Source: Alphaproteobacteria bacterium
GTDB lineage: Bacteria; Pseudomonadota; Alphaproteobacteria; Reyranellales; Reyranellaceae
Length of the DNA stretch: 64,000 nt
Reading direction: 5' to 3'
Assembly: GCA_016869975.1 (NCBI GenBank)
Contig: VGCZ01000020.1
Coordinates: 1 to 64,000 of the forward strand
Positions 43,440 through 51,442 of this stretch are shown one piece after another. Position 1 is the first letter of the stretch. Each line of letters opens with the position of its first letter. Below the pieces are notes generated by a model. The model did no database searches and was not told the origin of the DNA. It saw only the letters and a list, made by a program, of their open reading frames with translations. The translations under genes were made by a program, and so were the position numbers.

Positions 43440-44318
43440 ATGGAGAGGGTGGTGCTGGAGAACTTCGGTAGCAGGACGAACTACGCCAAGCGGCTGGCGC
43501 GCGTGACGGCCTACATCTACGAGCATCTCGACGAGGATATCGATCTCGCGGTGCTCGCCGAGGTGGCGGCCCTGTCGCCCTGGCACTGGCATCGTATCTA
43601 CCATGCGCTCTACGGCGAGACGGTCGCCGCAACCGTGCGCCGGTTGCGCCTGCAGCGCGCCAGTGGGGACCTGGTCAACACCACCATGATCGTCGAACAG
43701 ATCGCCCGCCGAGCCGGTTACGAGACCGTACCGGCGTTCAGTCGGGCCTTCCGTGCTGCCTATGGAATGCCGCCGGTGCGATATCGAGAGCAGGGCGGCC
43801 ACGCGCGTTTCAGCGACCCGACCCACGAAGGAGATTCCGCGATGTTTTCAGTCGAGATCCGGCGGCTGCCCGAGCTTAGTCTGGCCGCGATCAACCACAT
43901 CGGCCCCTACATGGAGATCGGGCGTGCCTTCGATCAGCTGTATGGCACCCTTGCGGCGCGTGGGCAGATCACGCCCGGCATGCGCTCCATCGGAGTTTAT
44001 CTCGACGATCCCAGCGCCGTGGCGGAGGATCGCCTGCGTGCGCAAGCCGCGATCGTGATCGACGACGGCTTTACCCTGGCGCCGCCGCTGGAACCGGCTG
44101 TCATACATGGCGGTATCTATGCCGTGTTAAGCTACAAGGGGCCGTATTCGGACATGCGCGCGGCCTACAATTGGCTGTTTGGCGAGTGGCTGGTGCGCGC
44201 TGGCCACGAGGCCGATGATGCGCCGGCGTTTGAGGAATACCTCAACAACCCGCGCGATACGCCACCGACGGAGTTGCGCACCGACATCCACCTCAAGCTG
44301 CGCGAGGCCCCGCGATGA
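43440..44318 (+). CDS. AraC family regulator with GyrI-like effector domain
   Basis: This 292-residue protein combines an N-terminal AraC double helix-turn-helix (residues about 15-115: VTAYIYEHLDEDIDLAVLAE, and GYETVPAFSRAFRAAYGMPP) with a C-terminal GyrI-like/SOUL ligand-binding domain (residues about 140-290: VEIRRLPELSLAAINHIGPY). Such fusions of the Rob/SbmC type sense hydrophobic or cationic drugs. The gene overlaps the next one by four bases. It may regulate the divergent amidase, itself, or the small coupled gene. Confidence 0.9.
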   Translation: MERVVLENFGSRTNYAKRLARVTAYIYEHLDEDIDLAVLAEVAALSPWHWHRIYHALYGETVAATVRRLRLQRASGDLVNTTMIVEQIARRAGYETVPAFSRAFRAAYGMPPVRYREQGGHARFSDPTHEGDSAMFSVEIRRLPELSLAAINHIGPYMEIGRAFDQLYGTLAARGQITPGMRSIGVYLDDPSAVAEDRLRAQAAIVIDDGFTLAPPLEPAVIHGGIYAVLSYKGPYSDMRAAYNWLFGEWLVRAGHEADDAPAFEEYLNNPRDTPPTELRTDIHLKLREAPR

Positions 44319-44722
44319 AGAGCTGGAGTGAGAAGCTTAACGATCCACGGCCGCACCAGGTGAAGCCGGTGCCGGTAGACATCGCCGGTATGAAGAAGGG
44401 CGAGATCATGCTGATACCGACGGCGAAGATCGTCGACACCTTCATTCGCACGATCGGCAAAGGCCGGTCGATGGATGTGCCGACGCTGAGGGCGAAGCTC
44501 GCGCGGCGGTACAAGGCCGAAGTGACGTGTCCGATCACCACGGGGATTTTTCTGCGCATTGTCGCGGAAGCGGCGTGGGAGGATCATCGGAAGGGCGTGC
44601 CGCTGTCGCGCATCACGCCGTTCTGGCGCGTGCTCGACGGGAAGACGCCGACAACGGCGAAGTTGTCCTTCGGCGCCGCCGTGGTGAAAGCGCGCCGCGC
44701 CGCGGAGGGGTTGCCAGCCTAA
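44315..44722 (+). CDS. Small conserved protein, perhaps MGMT/alkyltransferase-like fold
   Basis: This 135-residue protein starts MKSWSEKLNDPRPHQVKPVP and has the conserved-looking segments GEIMLIPTAKIVDTFIRTI, AEVTCPITTGIFLRIVAEAA and ITPFWRVLDGKTPTTAKLS. I have seen this arrangement in a family described as MGMT-like, but the PCHR alkyl-acceptor motif is missing; the only Cys is in TCPITTG. If related, it would be a DNA-damage-recognising rather than a repair protein. Translation is coupled to the AraC-GyrI gene by an ATGA overlap, suggesting a joint role. Function is uncertain. Confidence 0.6.
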   Translation: MKSWSEKLNDPRPHQVKPVPVDIAGMKKGEIMLIPTAKIVDTFIRTIGKGRSMDVPTLRAKLARRYKAEVTCPITTGIFLRIVAEAAWEDHRKGVPLSRITPFWRVLDGKTPTTAKLSFGAAVVKARRAAEGLPA

Positions 44723-44742
44723 GCGACCTAGCCGGCCTTACG

Positions 44743-45531
44743 TCAGTCGTCGAGGATCGCCACCGCGCGGGTCCAACCTGCCGACGCGCGATGAATCTTC
44801 ACCGGGAAGCAGGCGACCGTGAAGCCGAACGGTGGCAGCTGCTCGAGGTTGCAGAGTTTCTCCATCTGCCAGTAGGGCAGCTCGCGGCCCGCCTTGTGTC
44901 CCTCCCACAGGAGCGAGGCGTCACCCGTCTCTTTGTAGCGCTGCGCCACCGACTTGAACGCGGGATCCCACGAATAGGAGTCAGTACCGACCACTTTCAC
45001 ACCCTGCTCGAGCAGATGCAGCGTGGCGGCGCGGCCCAGGCCGCAGGCGGTGTCGGCGTAGTCCATGTCCTTGTGCCGCGTACCGGCGCGCGTGTTGACC
45101 AGCACGATGTCGTAGGGCTTCAGCGTGTAGCCGACGCGCCGGAGTTCAGCGTCGATATCGCCGGGAGTCGCGACATAGCCCGGATCGAACGCGCGGAAGT
45201 CGAGCTTCACGCCGGGGCGGAAGCAGTAGTCGAGCGGTACCTGGTCGATGGTCGCGGCCGGCTCACCCCCGGGGTTGTTCCGGTGGTTGGTGGTGGGGTG
45301 GTAGTGCCAGGGCGCATCCATGTGCGTGCCGGCATGGGTGCTGAGCGTGACACGCTCGACCGCCCAGGCCTTGCCCTCCGGCAGGTCTTCCTTGCGTACG
45401 CCGCCGAAGGCGCGGCTGAAGCTGTCGAACGACGCCTCGTGGTCGGTGTACTCGATCTTCGGCTGATGATGCGGCGGCGACATCGGCCGGTCCTCGAAGG
45501 ACACCGAGAGGTCGATGAAGCGGCGGGGCAT
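44743..45531 (-). CDS. Cyclase family protein (kynurenine formamidase-like metal hydrolase)
   Basis: This 262-residue metal-dependent hydrolase of the KynB/cyclase superfamily has the signature HAGTHMDAPWHY at about residues 66-77, which binds the metal ion. MPRRFIDLSVSFEDRP is the usual start. GTDSYSWDP and VACFPVKIHRASAGWTRAVA are found in the larger, 260-residue group annotated as cyclase or isatin-hydrolase-like. It is the last gene of the minus-strand run 44.7-49.5 kb, which is rich in hydrolases. The substrate is an amide or lactone-type bond; which one is not clear. Confidence 0.87.
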   Translation of the reverse strand: MPRRFIDLSVSFEDRPMSPPHHQPKIEYTDHEASFDSFSRAFGGVRKEDLPEGKAWAVERVTLSTHAGTHMDAPWHYHPTTNHRNNPGGEPAATIDQVPLDYCFRPGVKLDFRAFDPGYVATPGDIDAELRRVGYTLKPYDIVLVNTRAGTRHKDMDYADTACGLGRAATLHLLEQGVKVVGTDSYSWDPAFKSVAQRYKETGDASLLWEGHKAGRELPYWQMEKLCNLEQLPPFGFTVACFPVKIHRASAGWTRAVAILDD

Positions 45532-45541
45532 GGCGGGCTCC

Positions 45542-45590
45542 TTGGGAGCGCCGGCGTCCCGCCGGCATCATAGGACGGTCCGGCGAGACG
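45542..45590. repeat. Partial copy of the GCCGGCG-CTCGCCGGC repeat
   Basis: GCGCCGGCGTCCCGCCGGC followed by a degenerate inverse arm (TCCGGCGAGACGC) resembles the palindrome at 23154-23211. It lies between the cyclase and ABM genes. Confidence 0.6.
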
Positions 45591-45604
45591 CTTGCGCCCC
45601 TTGG

Positions 45605-45913
45605 TCAGATGGCCGATGTCAGCACATGAACGGCACGGTTGGCGATGAGCTCGCGGGTCTTCTCGGCATAGGCCTTCATGTGCGGCGCAACTGAATGGGC
45701 CTTGAGCGCGTCGAGGCTTTCCCACTTCTCGACCACAATGAAGGTGTCCGGTCCCAGTGGCTTGCCGGCGGCGAACCCGTCGGTGTCGATTACCGGAGTG
45801 TACTCGATGCAGCCTTTCTCGGCGCGAACCGCAGGCACGTTGGCGCGCGAATGGCCGAGGACGGTATCACGCATTCCGGGCTTGGCGGTGATGACGGCAA
45901 TTACATGGATCAT
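45605..45913 (-). CDS. Antibiotic biosynthesis monooxygenase (ABM) domain protein
   Basis: This is a small dimeric ferredoxin-like protein of 102 residues. MIHVIAVITAKPGMRDTVLG and GCIEYTPVIDTDG, then TFIVVEKWESLDALKAHSVA, are the ABM/YgiN pattern. Relatives act as quinol or small-molecule monooxygenases without a cofactor, or only as stress proteins. GGGAG precedes the ATG at 45913; the open frame upstream overlaps the next gene. It lies 35 bp behind the D-aminoacylase-type gene and is probably in the same transcript. Confidence 0.88.
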   Translation of the reverse strand: MIHVIAVITAKPGMRDTVLGHSRANVPAVRAEKGCIEYTPVIDTDGFAAGKPLGPDTFIVVEKWESLDALKAHSVAPHMKAYAEKTRELIANRAVHVLTSAI

Positions 45914-45948
45914 GGCGTTTGTCTCCCTTTGGATATCAGGTCGCTCAG

Positions 45949-47682
45949 TTATGTAGCCGAGGCGCGCGCGCCGCGCACCAACCGGCCGGGGCGGGGACCC
46001 TGCAGGACGCCGTCGCGATAGGTGACGACGCCCGAGACCACGGTGGCCTCGTAGCCGCGGGCGGGTTGGCGCAGGCGACGTGCGCCGCCGGGCAGGTCGT
46101 AGACCGGTGCCGGCGCGGCGCAAGCCAGCCGGTCGTGGTCGATGACGTTGAGGTCGCCCCTCAGTCCGGGCAGCAGCGCGCCGCGATCGCCCAGCCCGAC
46201 TGCGAGCGCGGGATCACGGGCGAGCCGGCGCACGATCCACGGCAGCTCGAGTTTCTCGCCCGCCCGGTCGCGCGTCCAATAGGTCAGCGCGTGCGTCGGA
46301 TAGCTGGCGTCGCAGATCATGCCGTAATGCGCGCCGCCGTCGCCCAGCGCGACGATGGTCTGCGGGTGGCGCAACATCTCTTCCATCGCCGCATCTGAGC
46401 AATCGGTGAAGTTGGCGGCGGGCTGGTAGAGGATGGTGCGGCCGTCGCCCTGGACCAGCAGGTCGTAGGCCAGCTCCAGCGGTGTGACGCCCAGTGCCTT
46501 GGCGCGTACGTCGACGCGCCGCTCGCGCGGCGGCGTGTAGTCTGGCGGATCGCCGAGCTCGAACATCGCCTCGACGTTGCGCATGAAGGCGAGCAGGCGC
46601 GGGTTGGCATAGACCGGATCCTCCACCAGCAAGCGCGCGCGCATCGCCGGATCGCGCAGCGCCGCCACCTTCTGGTCGAGCGGCAGCGCCGCGATCGGCG
46701 CGTAGCTCGGGCAGGTCGAGAACGGGTGATAGGAGAGGTCGAGGCCGTAAAGCACCGAGGCCGGACGGCCGGCGACCTGGCCGCGCATCGGCAGGCCGTC
46801 GCGATGGGCGCGTTCGATCTGGCGCAGCAGGGAGCGCCAGCGGCTGCCCAGCGAGGTGATGTCGAGCAGGGTGAACGACAGCGGCCGGCCCGATGCCTCG
46901 ACGACGCGGCGTAGCATAGCGAATTCGCTGGCGCCGTCGTCGTCGCAATCGGCGAAGTCGTCGATCAGCTGGATCACGCCCTTGCCGGCGGCGCCCATCG
47001 CCTTGGCGATGGCGCGCAGCTCGTCTTCGGCCGCCGTGCTGGTGGGGATCAACTCGCCACTGATCAGACGGTGGAACAAGGTGCGCGAGGTGGTGAAGCC
47101 CAGCGCGCCGGCCTCGACGCCCTCGCGCACGATACTGGCCATCGCGGCCATGTCCTCAGCGGTCGACGGCTCGCGTCGCGCGCCGCGCTCGCCCATGACA
47201 TAGACCCGCACCGGCGCGTGCGGCACCTGGGTGGCGAAGTCGATATCGGCGTGGCGCGTGGACAGCGCGTTGAGATATTGCGGGAAGGTCTCCCAGTTCC
47301 ACGGGATCCCTTCGGCCATGACGATCTCAGGGATGTCCTCGACGCCTTCCATCACCTTGATCAGCATGTCGCGATCGGCGGGACGGCAGGGCGCGAAGCC
47401 GACGCCGCAATTGCCCATCAGCACCGTCGTCACGCCGTGGGTCGAGGAAGGCGCGAAAGTGTCCTCCCAGGTGATCTGGCCGTCGTAGTGAGTGTGGACG
47501 TCGACGAAGCCAGGCGTCACCAGCTTGTCGCGCGCGTCGATCTCCTCGCGGCCAACGCCGTCGAAGCGGCCGATCGCGGCGACCTTGCCATCGAGGATCG
47601 CGACATCACCCGCAATCGCCGGGCCACCCGTGCCGTCGAGCACCGTGCCGCCCCGGACAACGAGATCGAATCGCGCCACCAT
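45949..47682 (-). CDS. D-aminoacylase-type amidohydrolase, paralogue 2
   Basis: This 577-residue metal hydrolase has the same plan as 11196. Metal ligands are in VDVHTHYDGQI (near residue 58) and the bridging Cys in MGNCGVGFAP. WETFPQYLNAL and GALGFTTSRT are shared family segments. The specificity loop differs from the other two copies (DFATQVPHAPVRVYVMGERG). I chose the ATG at 47682, preceded by GAGGGCG, rather than the GTG/ATG codons further up. It forms a tandem pair with 47791, 108 bp apart, with a palindrome between them. The substrates are likely N-acylated D-amino acids or related cyclic amides. Confidence 0.88.
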   Translation of the reverse strand: MVARFDLVVRGGTVLDGTGGPAIAGDVAILDGKVAAIGRFDGVGREEIDARDKLVTPGFVDVHTHYDGQITWEDTFAPSSTHGVTTVLMGNCGVGFAPCRPADRDMLIKVMEGVEDIPEIVMAEGIPWNWETFPQYLNALSTRHADIDFATQVPHAPVRVYVMGERGARREPSTAEDMAAMASIVREGVEAGALGFTTSRTLFHRLISGELIPTSTAAEDELRAIAKAMGAAGKGVIQLIDDFADCDDDGASEFAMLRRVVEASGRPLSFTLLDITSLGSRWRSLLRQIERAHRDGLPMRGQVAGRPASVLYGLDLSYHPFSTCPSYAPIAALPLDQKVAALRDPAMRARLLVEDPVYANPRLLAFMRNVEAMFELGDPPDYTPPRERRVDVRAKALGVTPLELAYDLLVQGDGRTILYQPAANFTDCSDAAMEEMLRHPQTIVALGDGGAHYGMICDASYPTHALTYWTRDRAGEKLELPWIVRRLARDPALAVGLGDRGALLPGLRGDLNVIDHDRLACAAPAPVYDLPGGARRLRQPARGYEATVVSGVVTYRDGVLQGPRPGRLVRGARASAT

Positions 47683-47715
47683 GACGCCCTCCCTCAACGC
47701 TCGCTCTTCCTTTGC

Positions 47716-47745
47716 CTCCCTCTCCCCGCAAGCGGGGAGAGGGAG
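47716..47745. repeat. Perfect 14-bp palindrome between the two amidohydrolase genes
   Basis: CTCCCTCTCCCCGC and GCGGGGAGAGGGAG, separated by two bases, form a perfect stem with AAAA after it on the plus strand. It is of the same class as 15144-15173 and could process or stabilise the shared transcript. Confidence 0.8.
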
Positions 47746-47790
47746 AAAAACGCTACAAGTGATCCCCTTCGTGGGGAGGGAGAATCATTG

Positions 47791-49476
47791 TCACGCCGCG
47801 CGGCCGTGCCGCAGCACGCGGCCGGGCAGACGGTCGTTGGCGCCGAGCACGTCCTTGTCGTGCTGGCGGATCAGCGCGCCGTTGACCACCACGGCATCGA
47901 TACCGATGGCGTCGGCCACCAGGCGGTCGGCGCCGCCGGGCAGGTCGTAGACGCGACGCAGCGGCGTCGGTGCCACCGTGGTCGGATCGAAGACGACGAT
48001 GTCGGCCGGCCGGCCGAGCGCGAGCAGGCCACGATCCTTGATGCCGAACAGCTCGGCCGGACGCTGCGTCAGCATGTGCACGCCCTGCTCGAGGCCGAAG
48101 ACGCGCTTCTCGCGCACCCACTTGGCGAGGAAATAGGTTGAGTAGCAAGCGTCGCAGAGCTGGCTGGCGTGTGCGCCGGCGTCGGACAGGGCGACGACGG
48201 TGTTGCCATCCTTCAGCAATTCCTCGACCTCGGCCTCGTCGTGGTTGATCAGCGCGATGCGCAGGCGCGGCTCGAGGTTGGCGTCGAGGGCCAGGTCGAG
48301 CGCGAAGTCGAGCGGGCTCTTGCCGGCCTTGCGCGCCGCGGCGAGCAACGGTTGCTCCTCCAGGCTGCGATCCTTGGGCGACCAGGTGATGGTCGAGCGC
48401 TCCGCCCACGTCCGCAGGAACGGCAGGAGCTGCTCGTTGACACTGTTGCGGAACGCCGGGTCGCGATAGGCGCGGATGCGCGCGCCCGGGCTCTTGGCCT
48501 CCTCGGCGGCGAGCTGGTTGAACAGCTTCATCGACTCGAACGGGAAGGGGCTCGCCCAGTTGAACTCGAAGAACAAAGGCCGGCAGCTCACTTGCGGGAT
48601 CACGTCGGCGCCGGATTTCTTGTGCTCCCAGGTCTTGTCGAGATACTTGCGGTGCGAGCCCGGTCCGGTGAGGCCGGCCAGCAGCGCGGTCCAGGTGACG
48701 CGGATGCCGCGCTCGCGCGACAGCTTCGACATCTCCTCGATGAAGAACTCCTTGCCGAAGGTGACCTGCATCAGCGGCGCGCCGCCTTCCTTGGCGGCGC
48801 TCGCCAGGGTCTCGATCTCCTCGTAGCTCGCCTGCCGGCTGGGCACGGGCCGGCCCGCGTAGCCGTTGTGGGTGATCGCCTTGGAGGTGGCGAAGCCCAG
48901 CGCGCCCGCCTTCACGGCCTCGAGCACCGTGCGGCGCATGGTGTCGATTTCCTCGGCCGTCGCGGCGCGCTCGGTCGAGGCCTCGCCCATGGTGTGCAGG
49001 CGCAGCGGCGTGTGGCCGACGAAGACGCCGAGGTTGATGGCGCTGCCGCTTCTCTCCAGCGTATCGAGATATTGCGGGAAGCTCTCGAAGCCCCAGTCGT
49101 CGCCCAACCCGGCTTCGAGCGCCGCGAGACTCATGCCCTCGACGTTCTCCAGGGTCTGCATGATGCGCTTGCGGTCGGCCGGCCGCGTGGGCGCAACGCC
49201 GAAGCCGCAATTGCCCATGACGGCGCTGGTCACGCCGTGCCACGGCGAGATACTGGCGCCGCGGTCCCACAGGATCTGCGCGTCGTAGTGAGTGTGGACG
49301 TCGACGAAGCCTGGTGCCACGACGCGGCCCTTGGCGTCGACGGTGCGGGCGGCCTGGCCCTCGGCCTTGCCCAGGGCGACAACCTTGCCGTCCTTGACGC
49401 CAACATCGCCTTTGAAGGCCGCCTTGCCGCTGCCGTCGACGATCTCGCCGCCGACGATCTTGAGGTCGTAATCCAT
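47791..49476 (-). CDS. D-aminoacylase-type amidohydrolase, paralogue 3
   Basis: This 561-residue metal hydrolase has MDYDLKIVGGEIVDGSGKAA at its start, HTHYDAQILWD near residue 60 for two metal ligands, and the bridging Cys in VMGNCGFGVAP. It is closer to 11196 than to its neighbour in the motif ENVEGMSLAALEAG and in its FESFPQYLDTL. GGAG lies before the ATG at 49476. It is the first gene of the minus-strand operon that continues with 45949 and the ABM gene, and it is divergent from the dehydrogenase at 49669. The palindrome at 49505 could be its operator. Confidence 0.88.
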   Translation of the reverse strand: MDYDLKIVGGEIVDGSGKAAFKGDVGVKDGKVVALGKAEGQAARTVDAKGRVVAPGFVDVHTHYDAQILWDRGASISPWHGVTSAVMGNCGFGVAPTRPADRKRIMQTLENVEGMSLAALEAGLGDDWGFESFPQYLDTLERSGSAINLGVFVGHTPLRLHTMGEASTERAATAEEIDTMRRTVLEAVKAGALGFATSKAITHNGYAGRPVPSRQASYEEIETLASAAKEGGAPLMQVTFGKEFFIEEMSKLSRERGIRVTWTALLAGLTGPGSHRKYLDKTWEHKKSGADVIPQVSCRPLFFEFNWASPFPFESMKLFNQLAAEEAKSPGARIRAYRDPAFRNSVNEQLLPFLRTWAERSTITWSPKDRSLEEQPLLAAARKAGKSPLDFALDLALDANLEPRLRIALINHDEAEVEELLKDGNTVVALSDAGAHASQLCDACYSTYFLAKWVREKRVFGLEQGVHMLTQRPAELFGIKDRGLLALGRPADIVVFDPTTVAPTPLRRVYDLPGGADRLVADAIGIDAVVVNGALIRQHDKDVLGANDRLPGRVLRHGRAA

Positions 49477-49504
49477 GGCGTTCTCCCGAGCGGCCGGTGG
49501 AAGC

Positions 49505-49518
49505 TGAATGCCCATTCA
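49505..49518. promoter_or_regulatory. Palindromic operator candidate in a divergent promoter
   Basis: TGAATG-CC-CATTCA is a perfect 6-bp inverted repeat with a 2-bp centre, of the kind bound by TetR-family dimers. It lies 28 bp upstream of the amidohydrolase ATG and 150 bp from the divergent dehydrogenase gene. No tetR gene is nearby. Confidence 0.5.
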
Positions 49519-49668
49519 TCATGGACGGCCGGGTGGATGGGGGCAACCATACAGCGCTGCGTCGAGGTCAAGCGTCCTATGCGCGCCGAACCGCCAAGCG
49601 GCAATGCGCCGTCGCGTCGGCGCGGGAAATTGGCTAAGCCTGCGCGCAACGGAATGTGGGAGCGGGAT

Positions 49669-50739
49669 ATGGCGTCGAAGCACAGAATCGCGGTGATCGC
49701 CGGCGATGGTATCGGCAAGGAAGTGGTGCCGGCGGGCATCGAGGTGGTCGAGGCCGCTGGCCGGCGCTTCGGTGTCGAGTTCCAATGGACCGAATTCGAC
49801 TGGAGCTGCGAGCGCTACAGCAAGACTGGGGAAATGATGCCGAAGGATGGGCTCGACCAGCTCAAGCCCTTCGAGTCGATCTTCCTCGGCGCCGTGGGCT
49901 GGCCTGGTGTGCCGGATCACATTTCGCTTTGGGGGCTTCTGATTCCGATCCGCCGCGGCTTCGATCAATACGCCAACGTGCGGCCGGTGCGCCTGTTCGA
50001 GGGCGTCTCGTGCCCGCTGGCGGGCCGCAAGCCGGGCGAGATCGACTTCTACGTCGTGCGCGAGAACACCGAGGGCGAGTACTCCTCGATCGGCGGCCGC
50101 ATGCTCGAGGGCACCGATCGCGAGTTCGTGGTGCAGGAGGCGGTCTTCACCCGCATCGGCACCGACCGCATCATGAAGTACGCCTTCGAGATGGCGACCA
50201 GGCGCAAGCGCAAGCACGTCACCTCCGCCACCAAGTCCAACGGCATCATCTTCTCGATGCCCTACTGGGACGAGCGCTTCGCGGCGATGGCCAAGAACTA
50301 CCCGGGCGTGACCACCGACGTCTTCCACATCGATATCCTCACCGCGCACTTCGTGCGCAACCCGCACTGGTTCGACGTCGTGGTCGGCAGCAACCTGTTC
50401 GGCGACATCCTTTCCGACCTCGGGCCAGCGGTGGTCGGCTCGATCGGCATCGCGCCCAGCGGCAACATCAACCCGGAGCGCCTGTTCCCCTCGATGTTCG
50501 AGCCGGTGCACGGCTCGGCCCCCGACATCGCCGGGAAGGGCATCTGCAATCCGATCGGCCAGGTCTGGTCGGGCGCGATGATGCTGGAGCATCTCGGCCA
50601 CAAGGACGCCGCCGACGCCATCGTGCGCGCGATCGAGACCGTGCTCGCCGGCGGCGGTCCCAAGACGCCCGACCTCGGCGGCAACGGCGGCACCAAGGAC
50701 CTGACGCGCGCGCTGGTCGAGGCGGTGAAGACGGCCTGA
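49669..50739 (+). CDS. Tartrate dehydrogenase/isopropylmalate dehydrogenase-family enzyme
   Basis: This NAD-dependent beta-hydroxyacid oxidative decarboxylase has 356 residues. The start IAVIAGDGIGKEVVPAGIEV, the segment RPVRLFEGVSCPLAGRKPGE, VVRENTEGEYSSIGGRML, and the metal site NLFGDILSDLGPAVVGSIGI are all typical. PEAVRENTEGEY-type and LHIR-absent features favour the tartrate/D-malate (TtuC/DmlA) group over leuB. I chose the ATG at 49669; an in-frame ATG at 49654 is also possible. It opens a plus-strand run with an enoyl-CoA hydratase and a dehalogenase, so it may process a hydroxy-dicarboxylate made by that pathway. Confidence 0.88.
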   Translation: MASKHRIAVIAGDGIGKEVVPAGIEVVEAAGRRFGVEFQWTEFDWSCERYSKTGEMMPKDGLDQLKPFESIFLGAVGWPGVPDHISLWGLLIPIRRGFDQYANVRPVRLFEGVSCPLAGRKPGEIDFYVVRENTEGEYSSIGGRMLEGTDREFVVQEAVFTRIGTDRIMKYAFEMATRRKRKHVTSATKSNGIIFSMPYWDERFAAMAKNYPGVTTDVFHIDILTAHFVRNPHWFDVVVGSNLFGDILSDLGPAVVGSIGIAPSGNINPERLFPSMFEPVHGSAPDIAGKGICNPIGQVWSGAMMLEHLGHKDAADAIVRAIETVLAGGGPKTPDLGGNGGTKDLTRALVEAVKTA

Positions 50740-50741
50740 CC

Positions 50742-51440
50742 ATGCCGGTCAGCCTCGACATCAGCGATGGCCTGGCGACGCTGACTTTCGATGCGCCGCC
50801 GGCCAACGCGGTCGACATCGACTTCACCGAGGCGCTGATCGCGCGGCTCGACACGCTGCGGGCGATGAGCGGCGTCGGCGCGGCCATCGTCACCGGTGCC
50901 GGCCGCGCCTTCTGCGCCGGGGTGAATCTCAAGGTGGTGCCGGGCTACGACGCCGAGGCCAAGCGCGTCATGGTCGGTAACATCAACCGGATGGCCTCGG
51001 CGCTCTATGCCTTGCCGTTCCCGGTCGTCGCCGCAGTCAACGGCCCGGCGATCGGTGGCGGCATGGTGCTGGCGATGGCCTGCGATTTCCGTGTCGCGGC
51101 GCGCGAGCACGCCCGTTTCGCGCTGGCCGAGGTAGCGGCGAACATTCCCTATCCAGCAGTGCCGCTGATCGTGCTGGAGGATTCGCTCGATCCATCGGTG
51201 CGCCGCGATCTGATGCTGACCGGCCGCATCCTAGACGCCAATGGCGCGACAGCGATGCGGATTGTGGATCACGTCGTCGAGGTCGGCGCGCTTCTCGACG
51301 CCGCCCGCATGATGGCCACTACGCTCGCCAAGGCACCGGGCTACGCACGCGTAAAGGCCCAGTTGCGTGCGCCGGCGCTAACACGCATGCGCGCGGTCAT
51401 AGAGAGGGGCGACGACCCGATGCTCGAGGAGTGGATCTGA
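50742..51440 (+). CDS. Enoyl-CoA hydratase/isomerase family protein (short, diverged)
   Basis: This is a crotonase-fold protein of 232 residues, shorter than usual. The oxyanion-hole segments are AFCAGVNLKVVPGYD near residue 57 and GPAIGGGMVLAMACDFRVAA near residue 95. The acidic residue position reads FALAEVAANIPYPAVPL, with Glu in ALAEV retained. It starts two bases after the dehydrogenase stop and ends just before the dehalogenase-like gene, so all three are co-transcribed. The reaction is unknown; hydration, isomerisation and dehalogenation are all known in this fold. Confidence 0.85.
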   Translation: MPVSLDISDGLATLTFDAPPANAVDIDFTEALIARLDTLRAMSGVGAAIVTGAGRAFCAGVNLKVVPGYDAEAKRVMVGNINRMASALYALPFPVVAAVNGPAIGGGMVLAMACDFRVAAREHARFALAEVAANIPYPAVPLIVLEDSLDPSVRRDLMLTGRILDANGATAMRIVDHVVEVGALLDAARMMATTLAKAPGYARVKAQLRAPALTRMRAVIERGDDPMLEEWI

Positions 51441-51442
51441 CG

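Noticed and set aside
48169-49668. Long in-frame extension upstream of the tartrate-type dehydrogenase.
   Set aside because: It is antisense to the amidohydrolase gene. Family homology starts at 49669 with a ribosome-binding site.
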